NCBI GenBank assembly: GCA_007694005.1
Contig: RECN01000086.1
Location: forward strand, 1-42,094
Length of the DNA: 42,094 bases
Direction: 5' to 3'
From: Spirochaetaceae bacterium
Lineage (GTDB): Bacteria; Spirochaetota; Spirochaetia; DSM-27196; SKKC01
Positions 5,806-14,236 of the stretch are shown piece by piece. The notes below the pieces were generated by a model. That model was not told the DNA's origin. It searched no databases and saw only the letters and a program-made list of their open reading frames with translations. Position numbers and translations under genes: made by a program. The first letter of the stretch is position 1. Each line of letters begins with the position of its first letter.

Positions 5806-7243
5806 AATACCGGAACTGCGTCTTCAGATAATTACGCGCCGCGAGCAGACCGATACGTCTGTTCCTCTGGCAGTCATAGAAGAAGACAGACCGGCTGCAC
5901 AGGTGCTCGAACTGAATGCCGCCGCCCGGGACGCAGGGCTGAGAACAGGGCTTTCCTATACCCTTGCTCAGTCGCTGCTGCCTGAACTGCACGCACACAC
6001 AGTTACTGACACCGAAATCGCTCACTGTCGTTCCGACATACGCGATCGTCTGTATGCATTTTCCCCGGGTGTAGAGGCCTGGGAACGGATACAAGGCGTT
6101 TTCTGGCTCGATACGCAGGGCACAGGGCGACTGTGGAGCAGCCCTCAGGCATGGGCCTCCGAGGTGTACAGTGCTCTTGATGCATGCGGATACAGCGCCC
6201 GTATTACCCTGGGGTTCAGCAGATTCGGGACCTATGTGCTGGCCCGAACCATGAAGGAACGAGCGGGGATACGTGCGGTCAACACCGCAGATGAAGAGCA
6301 GCGTGCGGTCGATCATGCGCCGGTGACATGCCTGCCGCTCTCACTACGGTCACGAAAACGTCTGCGAAAACTCGGAATTACATCGATGCATGCTTTTCTT
6401 TCGCTTCCCGCCCCGGATGTTTCAGCACGTTTTGATCGATCTGCCCGTGAGCTTCACAGCTTTGCCTGCAAGGAAACCCCCGTACCCGTGCAGAACCATG
6501 TCCCCGAAGTCCCTGTCACAACACGCATACATCTGCCGGACCTTACAAACTCCGAGCAGGTTATGCGTTTTCTTGAAGACCCTCTGCAGCAACTCGTTCT
6601 TTCAGTAATGAACCGGGGACTGCTCGTGCGATCGGTAGAATTAACGCTTCACGATGAACATGACGGGCGGCACCATACCGAGCTCATTCCATCGGCGCCG
6701 TCATGCGATGTGAAGATGCTCATAAAGCTGATTCGCATGAGACTGGAGGCAGACCGTATCGGATCGCGTCTCGAACAGGCGGACATGCTGCTTCAGACCG
6801 TGCGGAGTGACTCCCGGACGCAGGATCTTTTTGACAAAGGAGCAGAGCCGGGTACAAAACGGGCTGTCGCCTTCGCGCTCATACGCGCCGAGTTTGGAAA
6901 TGCGTCCGTGCGGCGCATTGCACTTCAGGACTCACACCTGCCCGAGGAAAAATTTGCGTTTTTTGACGCGCATAACGCCACTGACATACCGGTTCTGGCT
7001 TACGGATACGTTGATCAATCCGCGGCCGGGCCCGTCCGCCGCGTGTTTCTTGAACCCGTACCCTGCGACCCTCGTGAGCTGTTCAGTTCGGCGGACATTC
7101 TCCTTGGGCCGGTCCGTTACGCACCACGGTGGTGGATCGGAGGCAGCGGCAGGACCTATTACATTCTTGGCCACGGAGAGATTCCGGAGTACTGGTGTTT
7201 TACGGACGGTCCCTCATGGTGGCTGCAGGGGCTTGTGCAATAA
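5780..7243 (+). CDS. imuB: ImuB, inactive Y-family polymerase homologue
   Basis: This 487-aa protein resembles DinB/UmuC polymerases in finger, palm and little-finger order, but the catalytic carboxylates are missing. The first palm motif reads CVEIPELRLQ instead of the DXD form, and the second reads FWLDTQGTG rather than DE. HhH-like elements follow (LRKLGITSMHAFLSL near residue 195). Such loss is diagnostic for ImuB, which acts as an adaptor joining ImuA and DnaE2 to the sliding clamp. The last about 100 residues are the ImuB-specific tail (VFLEPVPCDP, WWIGGSGRTYYILG). The start is GTG 5780 with CAGAGG just upstream, overlapping imuA; the stop is 3 nt before dnaE2. Confidence 0.9.
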   Translation: MEVQCACVEIPELRLQIITRREQTDTSVPLAVIEEDRPAAQVLELNAAARDAGLRTGLSYTLAQSLLPELHAHTVTDTEIAHCRSDIRDRLYAFSPGVEAWERIQGVFWLDTQGTGRLWSSPQAWASEVYSALDACGYSARITLGFSRFGTYVLARTMKERAGIRAVNTADEEQRAVDHAPVTCLPLSLRSRKRLRKLGITSMHAFLSLPAPDVSARFDRSARELHSFACKETPVPVQNHVPEVPVTTRIHLPDLTNSEQVMRFLEDPLQQLVLSVMNRGLLVRSVELTLHDEHDGRHHTELIPSAPSCDVKMLIKLIRMRLEADRIGSRLEQADMLLQTVRSDSRTQDLFDKGAEPGTKRAVAFALIRAEFGNASVRRIALQDSHLPEEKFAFFDAHNATDIPVLAYGYVDQSAAGPVRRVFLEPVPCDPRELFSSADILLGPVRYAPRWWIGGSGRTYYILGHGEIPEYWCFTDGPSWWLQGLVQ

Positions 7244-7246
7244 TCA

Positions 7247-10200
7247 ATGAAGGATTTTGTTCCCCTCTGGGTGTTCAGCAACTACAGCTTCCTCGAAGGA
7301 GCCTCGCATCCGGAAGAACTCATGGAGCAGGCGGCAGCCTGCGGCTACGCTACCACGGGTCTGACCGACCGGGACGGCGTATACGGCATCGTCAGAGCCC
7401 ACGTGGCAGCTCGTGAACAGGGCATACAGCTTCTTCCCGCGGCGCAGATAACGCTTGAGGAGGGAGGGCATCTGCTCCTGTATCCGGTAAGCAGGGACGG
7501 CTACGGTAACCTCTGTGCACTGATTTCCTGCGGGAGGATGCGTCATGAGAAGGGCAGAAGTGCCGTGTCACTCGAGGAGCTTTCCTCGCACTGCGCTGAC
7601 ATACTCTGCATACTCGTCCCGGATCCCCGCTATCCGTCGGACAGCATCTGTGCATCACTGTCCCGGATTTTCGCCGACAGACTGTATACCGGCATCGCGA
7701 GACACAGACGGACTGAGGATGCCCGACACGAGCGTCGTGCGCGGAAAATCGCGTCTGCATTCTCGCTCCCCCTGATCGCAACGCCTGCGGTCCGCTATCA
7801 CGAAGTTGCGCGCCGGGTGCTGCACGACGTGCTGACCTGTATACGCTACGGCTGTACGCTCGATGAGGCAGGAAGCAGGCTTGCACCGAATGCGGAATTC
7901 TATCTTCCGTCCCGGACACAGATGCACGAGCTCTACGGAGATGTCCCCGAAACACTGTCGGAGACGCTGCGGTTTCGCGAGCGCATTCACTTCAGCCTTG
8001 ACGAGATACGCTATCGCTATCCTGTTGAACCGCTTTCGCAGGGACAGACGGTTGACAGCAGACTTCGGGACCTGACCTTCGCCGGTGCATGTCTGCGATA
8101 CCCCGACGGTACGCCTCCTGAGGTCAGGATGCAGCTTGAACGCGAGCTTTCGATTATTCAGGAGCTCGAGTACGGCGGATACTTCCTGACCATGCACAGC
8201 ATCGTGACCTATTGCCGGGAACAGGGCATTCTCTGTCAGGGCAGGGGATCCGCTGCAAACTCGGCCGTCTGTTACTGCCTTGGAATCACTGCGATTGACC
8301 CGGTGCGCATGAATCTGCTCTTTGAACGCTTTCTATCAAAGGAACGGGCAGAGCCGCCTGATATCGACCTCGATATTCAGCATAACCGTCGCGAGGAAGT
8401 CATACAGTACATGTATACGCGATACGGAAGACAACACGCCGCGATGGTTGCCAACGTCGTGCGCTTCCGTACACGCTCGGCGATCAGGGAAGTCGGAAAG
8501 GCATTCGGCTATCCGGCTGTACTTCTCGATCAGATGTCACGCATCGCTTCGGGCAGAAGCAGCTCGCTCGCCGAATGTGCCGATGCAGTCGGGCTTCGTG
8601 ACCACCAGCACAGGGTAAAGGCCTTCCTCCATTGCTGTGAGGCCATACAGCGCTTTCCCCGGCATATGTCCATACACCCCGGGGGTTTTCTGCTCGGAAG
8701 CGAACCGGTAAGCAGGCTCGTTCCCATAGAACCGGCAAGCATGCCGGGACGCACGGTCATACAGTGGGACAAGTATGATGTGGAAGAAATGGGCCTTTTC
8801 AAGGTCGATCTTCTCGGGCTGGGTGCACTGACGCATCTGGACATGTGTTTTCGCCTTCTCAGGGAGCACCGTAACACAGACCTAACGATGAGCCGCATTC
8901 CCGCGGACGACGCCGAAGTGTTTCGCATGGTTTCCCGGGGCGACACCGTAGGTGTGTTTCAGCTTGAGAGCAGGGCGCAGATTGCGATGCTTCCCCGCAT
9001 GAAGCCGCGTTGTTTCTATGACATTGTCATAGAGATCAGTATCGTGCGGCCAGGTCCCATTTCGGGGGGGATGGTGCATCCATACCTGCGCAGACGTAAC
9101 GGAGAAGAGCAGGTTGTCTATCCGCATCCGTCGCTTAAACCGGTTCTGGAGAAAACCCTCGGCGTTCCTCTCTTCCAGGAACAGGTCATGAAGCTTGCCG
9201 TCGTCGCTGCTGCGTATTCGCCCGGAGAGGCAGACCAGCTCAGACGCGATATGGCCGCCTGGCGAAGGGAAGGACGTATCGAACAGCATCGCAGCAGGAT
9301 GATAGACCGAATGTGCGCACGCGGCATCGATGTGAGCTTTGCAGAGCAGGTTTTTGATCAGATCCGGGGCTTTGGTGAATACGGGTTTCCTGAAAGTCAC
9401 GCGGCAAGTTTTGCCCTCATTGCCTACAGTACTGCCTGGATGCGGCATCATCATCCCGATGTATTCGTCTGTGCGCTTCTTAACGCCTGGCCTATGGGCT
9501 TCTACGCACCAGCCACGATTGTAGCTGATGCGCGGCGTGCAGGGATAGAAATTCGTCCTGTCTGCATACACAGGAGCGAGTGGTTCTGTACGCTGGAAGC
9601 CCACGATGTCCGCGGTAACAACGGTGCCGGCGCGATCCGTTTTGCGGTGCGAATGGGGCTTCGTTTTGTCAGGGGGGTTGGGCCGGAGGACTGGACACGT
9701 GTACTCGATGCGAGGCCTTTCAGTGATCTCGATGATTGCATGAGACGAACCCGGCTTTCCGAGGATGTCATGGTATCCCTCTCCGAAAGTGGAGCGTTTC
9801 GGGTGCTCGGGACGGGTCGCCGGACTGCTGTCTGGAAGTCATACGGAAGCCGGGATCGAACCGGCAACGCCATGTGTTTTCCGGAATACGTACCCGGATT
9901 TTCCGAACTTTCACCGTATGAGTACACCGAATGGGATTATGAGTCATCCATGCACAGCACCCGGGGACATCCTATGGAGCGTGTGCGTGATCTGCTCGCA
10001 TCCCGGAGGATTTCTGATTCTGCTGCACTCATGCGTAAACCCGATGGGGCCCGGGTACAATACGCGGGCCTCGTCATTTGCCGTCAGAAACCGGAGACGG
10101 CGGGAGGAACGATATTTATGACCCTCGAAGATGAAAGCGGGTTTGTCAATCTCATTGTCAGGCGCGAACAGCAGCAGCAGCACCGGACCTTAATCATGAC

Positions 10201-10339
10201 ACAGCAGTTTCTCGGCGTGGACGGTATTCTTCAGACTCATCCGTCTAGCCCGTATATTCTGGTTTCCGCCCTCTGGCAACCCGATCTGTCGACGCTGCAT
10301 CAGGTATCCGGGTACCCGGCGCAGAGGAATTTCATGTAG
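7247..10339 (+). CDS. dnaE2: DnaE2 (ImuC), error-prone DNA polymerase III alpha subunit
   Basis: This 1030-aa C-family polymerase is shorter than replicative DnaE, as DnaE2 normally is. The PHP domain begins VFSNYSFLEGASHPEEL, with the metal-binding histidines of the first motif lost, as is usual for DnaE2. The polymerase core has GRGSAANSAVCY near residue 330 and the catalytic aspartates in PPDIDLDI near 372 and KVDLLGLG near 525. A helix-hairpin-helix region and a C-terminal OB-fold (QYAGLVICRQKP near 943) follow. It synthesises across lesions during the SOS response and raises mutation rate. It is the last gene of the LexA-controlled operon, translated 3 nt after imuB. Confidence 0.95.
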   Translation: MKDFVPLWVFSNYSFLEGASHPEELMEQAAACGYATTGLTDRDGVYGIVRAHVAAREQGIQLLPAAQITLEEGGHLLLYPVSRDGYGNLCALISCGRMRHEKGRSAVSLEELSSHCADILCILVPDPRYPSDSICASLSRIFADRLYTGIARHRRTEDARHERRARKIASAFSLPLIATPAVRYHEVARRVLHDVLTCIRYGCTLDEAGSRLAPNAEFYLPSRTQMHELYGDVPETLSETLRFRERIHFSLDEIRYRYPVEPLSQGQTVDSRLRDLTFAGACLRYPDGTPPEVRMQLERELSIIQELEYGGYFLTMHSIVTYCREQGILCQGRGSAANSAVCYCLGITAIDPVRMNLLFERFLSKERAEPPDIDLDIQHNRREEVIQYMYTRYGRQHAAMVANVVRFRTRSAIREVGKAFGYPAVLLDQMSRIASGRSSSLAECADAVGLRDHQHRVKAFLHCCEAIQRFPRHMSIHPGGFLLGSEPVSRLVPIEPASMPGRTVIQWDKYDVEEMGLFKVDLLGLGALTHLDMCFRLLREHRNTDLTMSRIPADDAEVFRMVSRGDTVGVFQLESRAQIAMLPRMKPRCFYDIVIEISIVRPGPISGGMVHPYLRRRNGEEQVVYPHPSLKPVLEKTLGVPLFQEQVMKLAVVAAAYSPGEADQLRRDMAAWRREGRIEQHRSRMIDRMCARGIDVSFAEQVFDQIRGFGEYGFPESHAASFALIAYSTAWMRHHHPDVFVCALLNAWPMGFYAPATIVADARRAGIEIRPVCIHRSEWFCTLEAHDVRGNNGAGAIRFAVRMGLRFVRGVGPEDWTRVLDARPFSDLDDCMRRTRLSEDVMVSLSESGAFRVLGTGRRTAVWKSYGSRDRTGNAMCFPEYVPGFSELSPYEYTEWDYESSMHSTRGHPMERVRDLLASRRISDSAALMRKPDGARVQYAGLVICRQKPETAGGTIFMTLEDESGFVNLIVRREQQQQHRTLIMTQQFLGVDGILQTHPSSPYILVSALWQPDLSTLHQVSGYPAQRNFM

Positions 10340-10454
10340 CGCTGTCCGATTGTTCTGCCGGAGGTGCTTTACAGGTTGGTAGCCGCTATGTTTGACTGGT
10401 GAAAATGTATGCAAACCGGAAGGTCTGCAGATACCAATAATTTCAGGAGCACCT

Positions 10455-11450
10455 ATGCGTACCACAACGCGAATAACTCTTTTCCTTTCAGCAGCCGTTC
10501 TGGTCTTGTTTACTGCCTGCGGGAGTGGCGACACTCAGGCTTCCTCCGCGTCTGCGGCAGACGCTACCGACGATCCCATTGCCATTGTGAACGGCAGAGG
10601 CGTACCTCGAAGTCTGTTCGAACGTCAGTTGCAGCAGCAGCTTCAGATGTATCAGGCTCAGGGCATGGAGATCAACGCAGAACAGCAGGGCATACTCGAA
10701 GAGCAGCTCGTCGACCAGCTGATTGCCCGCGAACTCGTTCTGCAGGACGGAGCAGCACGGGGAATCGCCCCAACCGACGAGGAAGTCCAGGCTGAACTCG
10801 ATGCAATCCGGGGGCAGTTCCCGAGCGAAGAAGCCTTTCAGGACGCACTCGCCCAGCAGAACCTCACCTTAGAGGAAATCGAGCGGAACATCGCCGAGCA
10901 GATCATTATTGAGGAAATACTCGAGTCGGATGTGCTTGCGGAAGCGAGGGTCGACGAAGCCGCTGCGCGTGAGTTCTACGAAGACAACCCCTCATTTTTT
11001 GAGACGCCGGATCAGGTCCGTGCAAGCCATATTCTGCTCCTGACACAGGGAGCTACGGAAGACGAGCGGGCCGAAGCGCGTGAGACGATAGAGACGATAC
11101 TCAGCGAACTGCAGGACGGAGGCGACTTTGAGGCGCTGGCGCGTGAATACTCTGAGGACGGCACCGCAGAGCGGGGTGGTGACCTGGGCTTTTTCGGTCG
11201 AGGGCAGATGGTTCCGGAGTTTGAGCAGGCAGCATTTGATCTGTCCGTCGGAGAGACGAGCGGAGTCGTAGAAACACAGTTCGGTTTTCATATTGTTCGC
11301 GTCACCGATCGCATGGAGGCCGGAACACAGAGTTTCGACGAGGTCCGTGGCCAGATCGAGCAGTTCCTCGGGCAGGAAGTCCAGCAGGATGCATTTGAGT
11401 CTTATATTGAGCGGCTTCGTGAGGATGCCGAAATCGAGATTCTTCTGTAG
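10455..11450 (+). CDS. PpiC-type peptidyl-prolyl isomerase, predicted lipoprotein (SurA/PrsA-like)
   Basis: This 331-aa protein has a lipoprotein signal peptide (hydrophobic LFLSAAVLVLFTAC; lipobox LFTAC with C22). A SurA_N-like chaperone region (about 40-180) is rich in Gln and Glu, and a parvulin domain (about 190-295) carries QVRASHILL, EYSEDGTAERGGDLGFFGRGQMVPEFEQAAF and TQFGFHIVRV. It probably folds or escorts exported proteins at the outer face of the membrane. AGGAG at 10445-10449 supports ATG 10455; a reading from 10392 would spoil the signal peptide. It appears monocistronic, with a terminator at its end. It could equally be named PrsA-like. Confidence 0.9.
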   Translation: MRTTTRITLFLSAAVLVLFTACGSGDTQASSASAADATDDPIAIVNGRGVPRSLFERQLQQQLQMYQAQGMEINAEQQGILEEQLVDQLIARELVLQDGAARGIAPTDEEVQAELDAIRGQFPSEEAFQDALAQQNLTLEEIERNIAEQIIIEEILESDVLAEARVDEAAAREFYEDNPSFFETPDQVRASHILLLTQGATEDERAEARETIETILSELQDGGDFEALAREYSEDGTAERGGDLGFFGRGQMVPEFEQAAFDLSVGETSGVVETQFGFHIVRVTDRMEAGTQSFDEVRGQIEQFLGQEVQQDAFESYIERLREDAEIEILL

Positions 11451-11479
11451 ACCTTCGATCCTTTAGACCGGCAATAGCG

Positions 11480-11514
11480 TATCCTGTACCGGGGGTGTCT
11501 CCCGGTACAGGGTA
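11480..11514. terminator. Bidirectional hairpin between convergent genes
   Basis: An 11-bp perfect stem CCTGTACCGGG (11483-11493) pairs with CCCGGTACAGG (11501-11511) around a 7-nt loop and is extended by three weaker pairs. There is no U-tract on either strand, but the position between the ends of two convergent genes fits termination. Confidence 0.6.
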
Positions 11515-12078
11515 TCAGTCGGCGCAGTGCTGCTCGACGTAGCGGCCAAGTATGAACAGATAGTCCGATACCCGGTTCAGGTAGCGCTGACATTCGTAGA
11601 GGTCGGTCCGATACCGGACGCGGATAAAAGAAACAAGAGTTCTCTCAGCGCGTCTGCATACCGAACGAGCCATATCGAGCCGGGCCGAGCCTTCGTGTTC
11701 ACCGGGCAGGATGAAACGGTCACCGATGGCCGTTTTTGGCATAATCCCCTTCTGAAGGTCTTCGATTCTCCGCCAGCTCTTCTCGTCTATGGGTGGAATA
11801 AGCGCGTAGTTCTCGTGGCCTGGTGCCGTTGCTACGAGCCCTCCGACACTGATGAGATCCCGCTGTATACCTTCGACGATTTCGGCTAATCCGGTGTGCG
11901 GTGCTGCAGTGGCGAGCCAGGAGCGCGCTAGTCCGAGTGCCGACGAGAACTCGTCAATATCGCCAACAGACGAAAACGTGATATCGTCCTTACTGTAGCG
12001 TTCGCCGGAGTATATCGATGAGCTCCCGCCGTCACCACCACGGGTTGTGACCTTTTCAAACTCGAATTCGTCGGACAT
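11515..12078 (-). CDS. Cob(I)yrinic acid a,c-diamide adenosyltransferase, PduO type
   Basis: This 187-aa enzyme transfers the adenosyl group of ATP to cob(I)alamin to make adenosylcobalamin. The PduO/MMAB signature is clear: TTRGGDGGSSSIYSGERYSKDD near residue 11 (ATP loop), GDIDEFSSALGLARS near 39, and the C-terminal helix pair RSVCRRAERTL with ECQRYLNRVSDYLFILGRY. The start is MSDEFEFEKV (12078); a start three codons upstream is possible. No other cobalamin gene lies nearby. It is followed by the hairpin shared with the convergent lipoprotein gene and lies 53 nt downstream of tRNA-Arg on the same strand. Confidence 0.93.
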   Translation of the reverse strand: MSDEFEFEKVTTRGGDGGSSSIYSGERYSKDDITFSSVGDIDEFSSALGLARSWLATAAPHTGLAEIVEGIQRDLISVGGLVATAPGHENYALIPPIDEKSWRRIEDLQKGIMPKTAIGDRFILPGEHEGSARLDMARSVCRRAERTLVSFIRVRYRTDLYECQRYLNRVSDYLFILGRYVEQHCAD

Positions 12079-12131
12079 AGCGGTCAAGCCCCCTGTACAT
12101 GTTTGGAATTACCTGTGGCACGTTCGAATCA

Positions 12132-12204
12132 CGCGCCCAGAAGGATTCGAACCTTCGACCTACTGCTTAGAAGGCAGTTGCTCTATCCCCTGAGCTATGA
12201 GCGC
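12132..12204 (-). tRNA. tRNA-Arg(TCT)
   Basis: A full cloverleaf: acceptor GCGCTCA/TGGGCGC with a G discriminator, D-arm GCTC/GAGC, anticodon stem ACTGC/GCAGT with loop CTTCTAA (anticodon TCT), and T-arm GAAGG-TTCGAAT-CCTTC. CCA is not encoded. Confidence 0.95.
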
Positions 12205-12212
12205 AAAATGGA

Positions 12213-12243
12213 TCCTGTAGACGATGTGTAATCGTCTACAGGA
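12213..12243 (-). terminator. Strong hairpin just upstream of tRNA-Arg
   Basis: A perfect 13-bp stem TCCTGTAGACGAT / ATCGTCTACAGGA with a 5-nt loop. On the minus strand it is followed by TCCATTTTG, a weak T-run, then the 5' end of tRNA-Arg. It probably ends the transcript from the structured region or tRNA-Pro, or forms a processing stem. Confidence 0.6.
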
Positions 12244-12250
12244 CGGGATC

Positions 12251-12455
12251 AAAGTAACGGGGACAGCGCACAAAAATGCGAATGCACCCGCTACCAAAAA
12301 TCGGCGGTACCTCCTACAGTTATGTAGCCGCCGTCCCGATGTTTCAGCCGGGGAATTGCACCCCGCCCGTAACGCGTGGCATTCACGAACTTCGGTACCG
12401 AACCACGGTGTTACGGATGTCCTCGCGCTGAAACACACGCTGTGTTCGCGTGTAG
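12251..12455 (-). ncRNA. Unidentified structured RNA between two tRNAs
   Basis: No protein gene fits here; open frames run into tRNA-Arg. Read on the minus strand there are five helices: CACGC/GCGTG (12448-12452 with 12436-12440); a 9-bp helix TGTTTCAGC/GCTGAAACA (12427-12435 with 12340-12348) that encloses the next two; CCGTAAC/GTTACGG plus CGTGG/CCACG (12367-12416); CGGGG-TGCAATT-CCCCG (12349-12365), whose loop fits a T-loop; and CGGCGG/CCGCCG with CTACA/TGTAG (12302-12333). The T-loop arm abuts the 9-bp helix without a gap, as the T-arm abuts the acceptor stem in tRNA. The strand is inferred from the tRNAs and the T-loop. The family is unknown to me. Confidence 0.5.
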
Positions 12456-12528
12456 TCGGGATGAGAGGATTCGAACCTCCGATCTCCTGCTCCCAAAGCA
12501 GGCGCCTTAGCCACTAGGCTACATCCCG
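12456..12528 (-). tRNA. tRNA-Pro(TGG)
   Basis: Cloverleaf: acceptor CGGGATG/CATCCCG with an A discriminator, D-arm GCCT/AGGC, anticodon stem CCTGC/GCAGG with loop TTTGGGA (anticodon TGG), and T-arm GGAGG-TTCGAAT-CCTCT. CCA is not encoded. Confidence 0.95.
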
Positions 12529-12654
12529 GTTTGCAATCTGCAGGGGGAGTATAGCTATGAGTTGAGGTCGGGTCAATGATATCGGTTTAAACAGCAGGTT
12601 TTGCGTAGACCTTTGTCTGCCGACCGCGGTAGGTTTTCGTCCGGACATACTGCA

Positions 12655-13311
12655 ATGAAAACAGAAAGATCGCGATCAAGGGAATTTGTGCTCGAGGTTC
12701 ACCAGCGGATGCTTCAGGAGTATCCGGTAATGCAGTCGTTTCTCACGTATCGAAACGGGTTCGAGCTCCTTATCGCCGTGATCCTGTCGGCACGAACGAC
12801 AGATCAGTCTGTGAACGAAGTGACTCCGGAACTGTTCAGGCGGTATCCGGGTCCCGATGCCCTTGCAAACGCGGAACCGCCGGACCTGGAAAAAATTGTC
12901 CACCGGACGGGTTTCTACCGGGCAAAAGCCGCCAATATCAAAGAGACAGCGCAACGACTCGCCGACATTCACAAGGGTGTAGTACCGTCTGATATGGAGC
13001 TACTGACAGCTTTACCGGGGGTAGGCAGAAAAACCGCTCACGTAATCCGTGGAACATTGTTCGGGCTCCCTTCGATTATCGTGGATACTCACTTCGGTCG
13101 CGTTACGCGGCGTCTCGGTTTTACCGGGGAAACCGACCCGCTGAAAGTAGAACGGGACCTTGAGACACTCATTCCCCCTGAAGTGTCACATTCGATGAGC
13201 ATGAGGCTTAACAAACATGGTCGGGTGTACTGCACCGCGCGCAGGCCGAAATGTGGAGACTGCCCGCTGAACGACATCTGCCCGAGTGCGCATTCGGAAT
13301 CGAAGGTCTGA
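12655..13311 (+). CDS. nth: Endonuclease III (DNA glycosylase/AP lyase)
   Basis: This 218-aa base-excision repair enzyme removes oxidised pyrimidines and nicks abasic sites. The helix-hairpin-helix LPGVGRKTAHVI has the catalytic lysine (GRKT), and the catalytic aspartate follows in VDTHFGRVTRRLG. The C-terminal [4Fe-4S] loop has the C-X6-C-X2-C-X5-C pattern (CTARRPKCGDCPLNDIC). ATG 12655 is taken because the family usually starts about 30 residues before LLIAVILSAR; in-frame extension to 12601 is possible and no good Shine-Dalgarno is seen. It is divergent from tRNA-Pro and convergent with pyrD. Confidence 0.95.
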   Translation: MKTERSRSREFVLEVHQRMLQEYPVMQSFLTYRNGFELLIAVILSARTTDQSVNEVTPELFRRYPGPDALANAEPPDLEKIVHRTGFYRAKAANIKETAQRLADIHKGVVPSDMELLTALPGVGRKTAHVIRGTLFGLPSIIVDTHFGRVTRRLGFTGETDPLKVERDLETLIPPEVSHSMSMRLNKHGRVYCTARRPKCGDCPLNDICPSAHSESKV

Positions 13312-13327
13312 AGGCGCCGTTCACGGT

Positions 13328-14236
13328 TTACCGGTCGAGAAGCGAAGCAATCTCGCTTACCGCGGTCAGATTGTGCTGCGAGAGAAAGTTCCTGATGCCA
13401 TCGAGAACACGGTCGGTTACCGTTGGATCTACGAAGTTTGCGGTGCCGATCTGAAGCGCCGAGGCACCGGCAAGCAGATACTGCAGGGCACTGTCTGGAC
13501 CCTCAATGCCACCGATTCCAATAACCGGTATGGAAACTGCGCGCGATACCCGGTAGACGATGGCCACACCGACCGGCAGGACCGCCGGCCCTGAAAGACC
13601 TCCTGTCTTACCAGGAAGTACGCTCTGGCATGTGTCTACATCGATCACCATACCAACAAGCGTATTCATCGCGCTTAGGGCATCGGCTCCTGCCGCCTCG
13701 GCTGCCCGGGCGATCTCGGTAATATCGGTGACATTCGGAGTCAGCTTGACGATAACCGGCTTGTCCGTTACGGCACGCACGCGTTGAGTAACTGCCTCGA
13801 CCATTCGAGCGCTTCCACCGATCGAAAGCCCACCTTCCTTTACGTTCGGGCACGAAACATTGAGTTCGTAGCCGGTCAGCGGAGCGTGTTCATCGAGCCA
13901 CTCGACCGTTCGTGCATAATCATCTTCGGTGTTCCCTGCAACATTCACAAAGGTACTGCAGGCAAGTCCGGAGAGGAAGGGGTACTTCTCCTTCGCGAAT
14001 CCTTCGCGACCGACGTTTGCCAGCCCGATCGAGTTCAGCAGCCCGGATGTGGTTTCTATGATGCGGGGAATGCGGTTCCCCGGCCTTGGCTCCCAGGTGA
14101 CCGCTTTCGTGAAAAGGGCACCGATGCTCTTCAGATCGATGAGTTGCTCATACTCACTGCCGTACCCGAAGGTACCGGATGCAACCCCGACCGGGTTTGA
14201 CACGACTACATCGCCGATCTTGACTGTCAGGTCCAT
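13328..14236 (-). CDS. pyrD: Dihydroorotate dehydrogenase B, catalytic subunit
   Basis: This 302-aa FMN TIM-barrel enzyme oxidises dihydroorotate to orotate in pyrimidine synthesis. Class 1B features are NPVGVASGTFGYG near residue 14, GLLNSIGLANVG near 65, NVSCPNVKEGG near 124 with the catalytic cysteine of class 1 enzymes, and the phosphate-binding IGIGGIEG near 240. It needs the PyrK subunit to pass electrons to NAD. ATG 14236 overlaps the 3' end of pyrK by 10 nt, which points to translational coupling. The longer in-frame reading lies wholly inside pyrK and is not used. Confidence 0.95.
   Translation of the reverse strand: MDLTVKIGDVVVSNPVGVASGTFGYGSEYEQLIDLKSIGALFTKAVTWEPRPGNRIPRIIETTSGLLNSIGLANVGREGFAKEKYPFLSGLACSTFVNVAGNTEDDYARTVEWLDEHAPLTGYELNVSCPNVKEGGLSIGGSARMVEAVTQRVRAVTDKPVIVKLTPNVTDITEIARAAEAAGADALSAMNTLVGMVIDVDTCQSVLPGKTGGLSGPAVLPVGVAIVYRVSRAVSIPVIGIGGIEGPDSALQYLLAGASALQIGTANFVDPTVTDRVLDGIRNFLSQHNLTAVSEIASLLDR

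Noticed and set aside
12160-12438. 92-codon open frame on the minus strand through the inter-tRNA region
   Set aside because: It reads straight into tRNA-Arg and across several strong helices, with no recognisable protein features.
12251-12455. Cobalamin riboswitch, suggested by the GGTGCAATTCC loop and the downstream adenosyltransferase gene
   Set aside because: No B12 box and no CCGCAACTGT-like core is present, the helix order differs, and tRNA-Arg lies between it and the gene.
12251-12455. tmRNA
   Set aside because: The T-arm/acceptor stack is reminiscent, but there is no GGGGCTG-type 5' end, no tag reading frame ending in Ala-Ala and no 3' CCA context; the block is too short for the pseudoknots.
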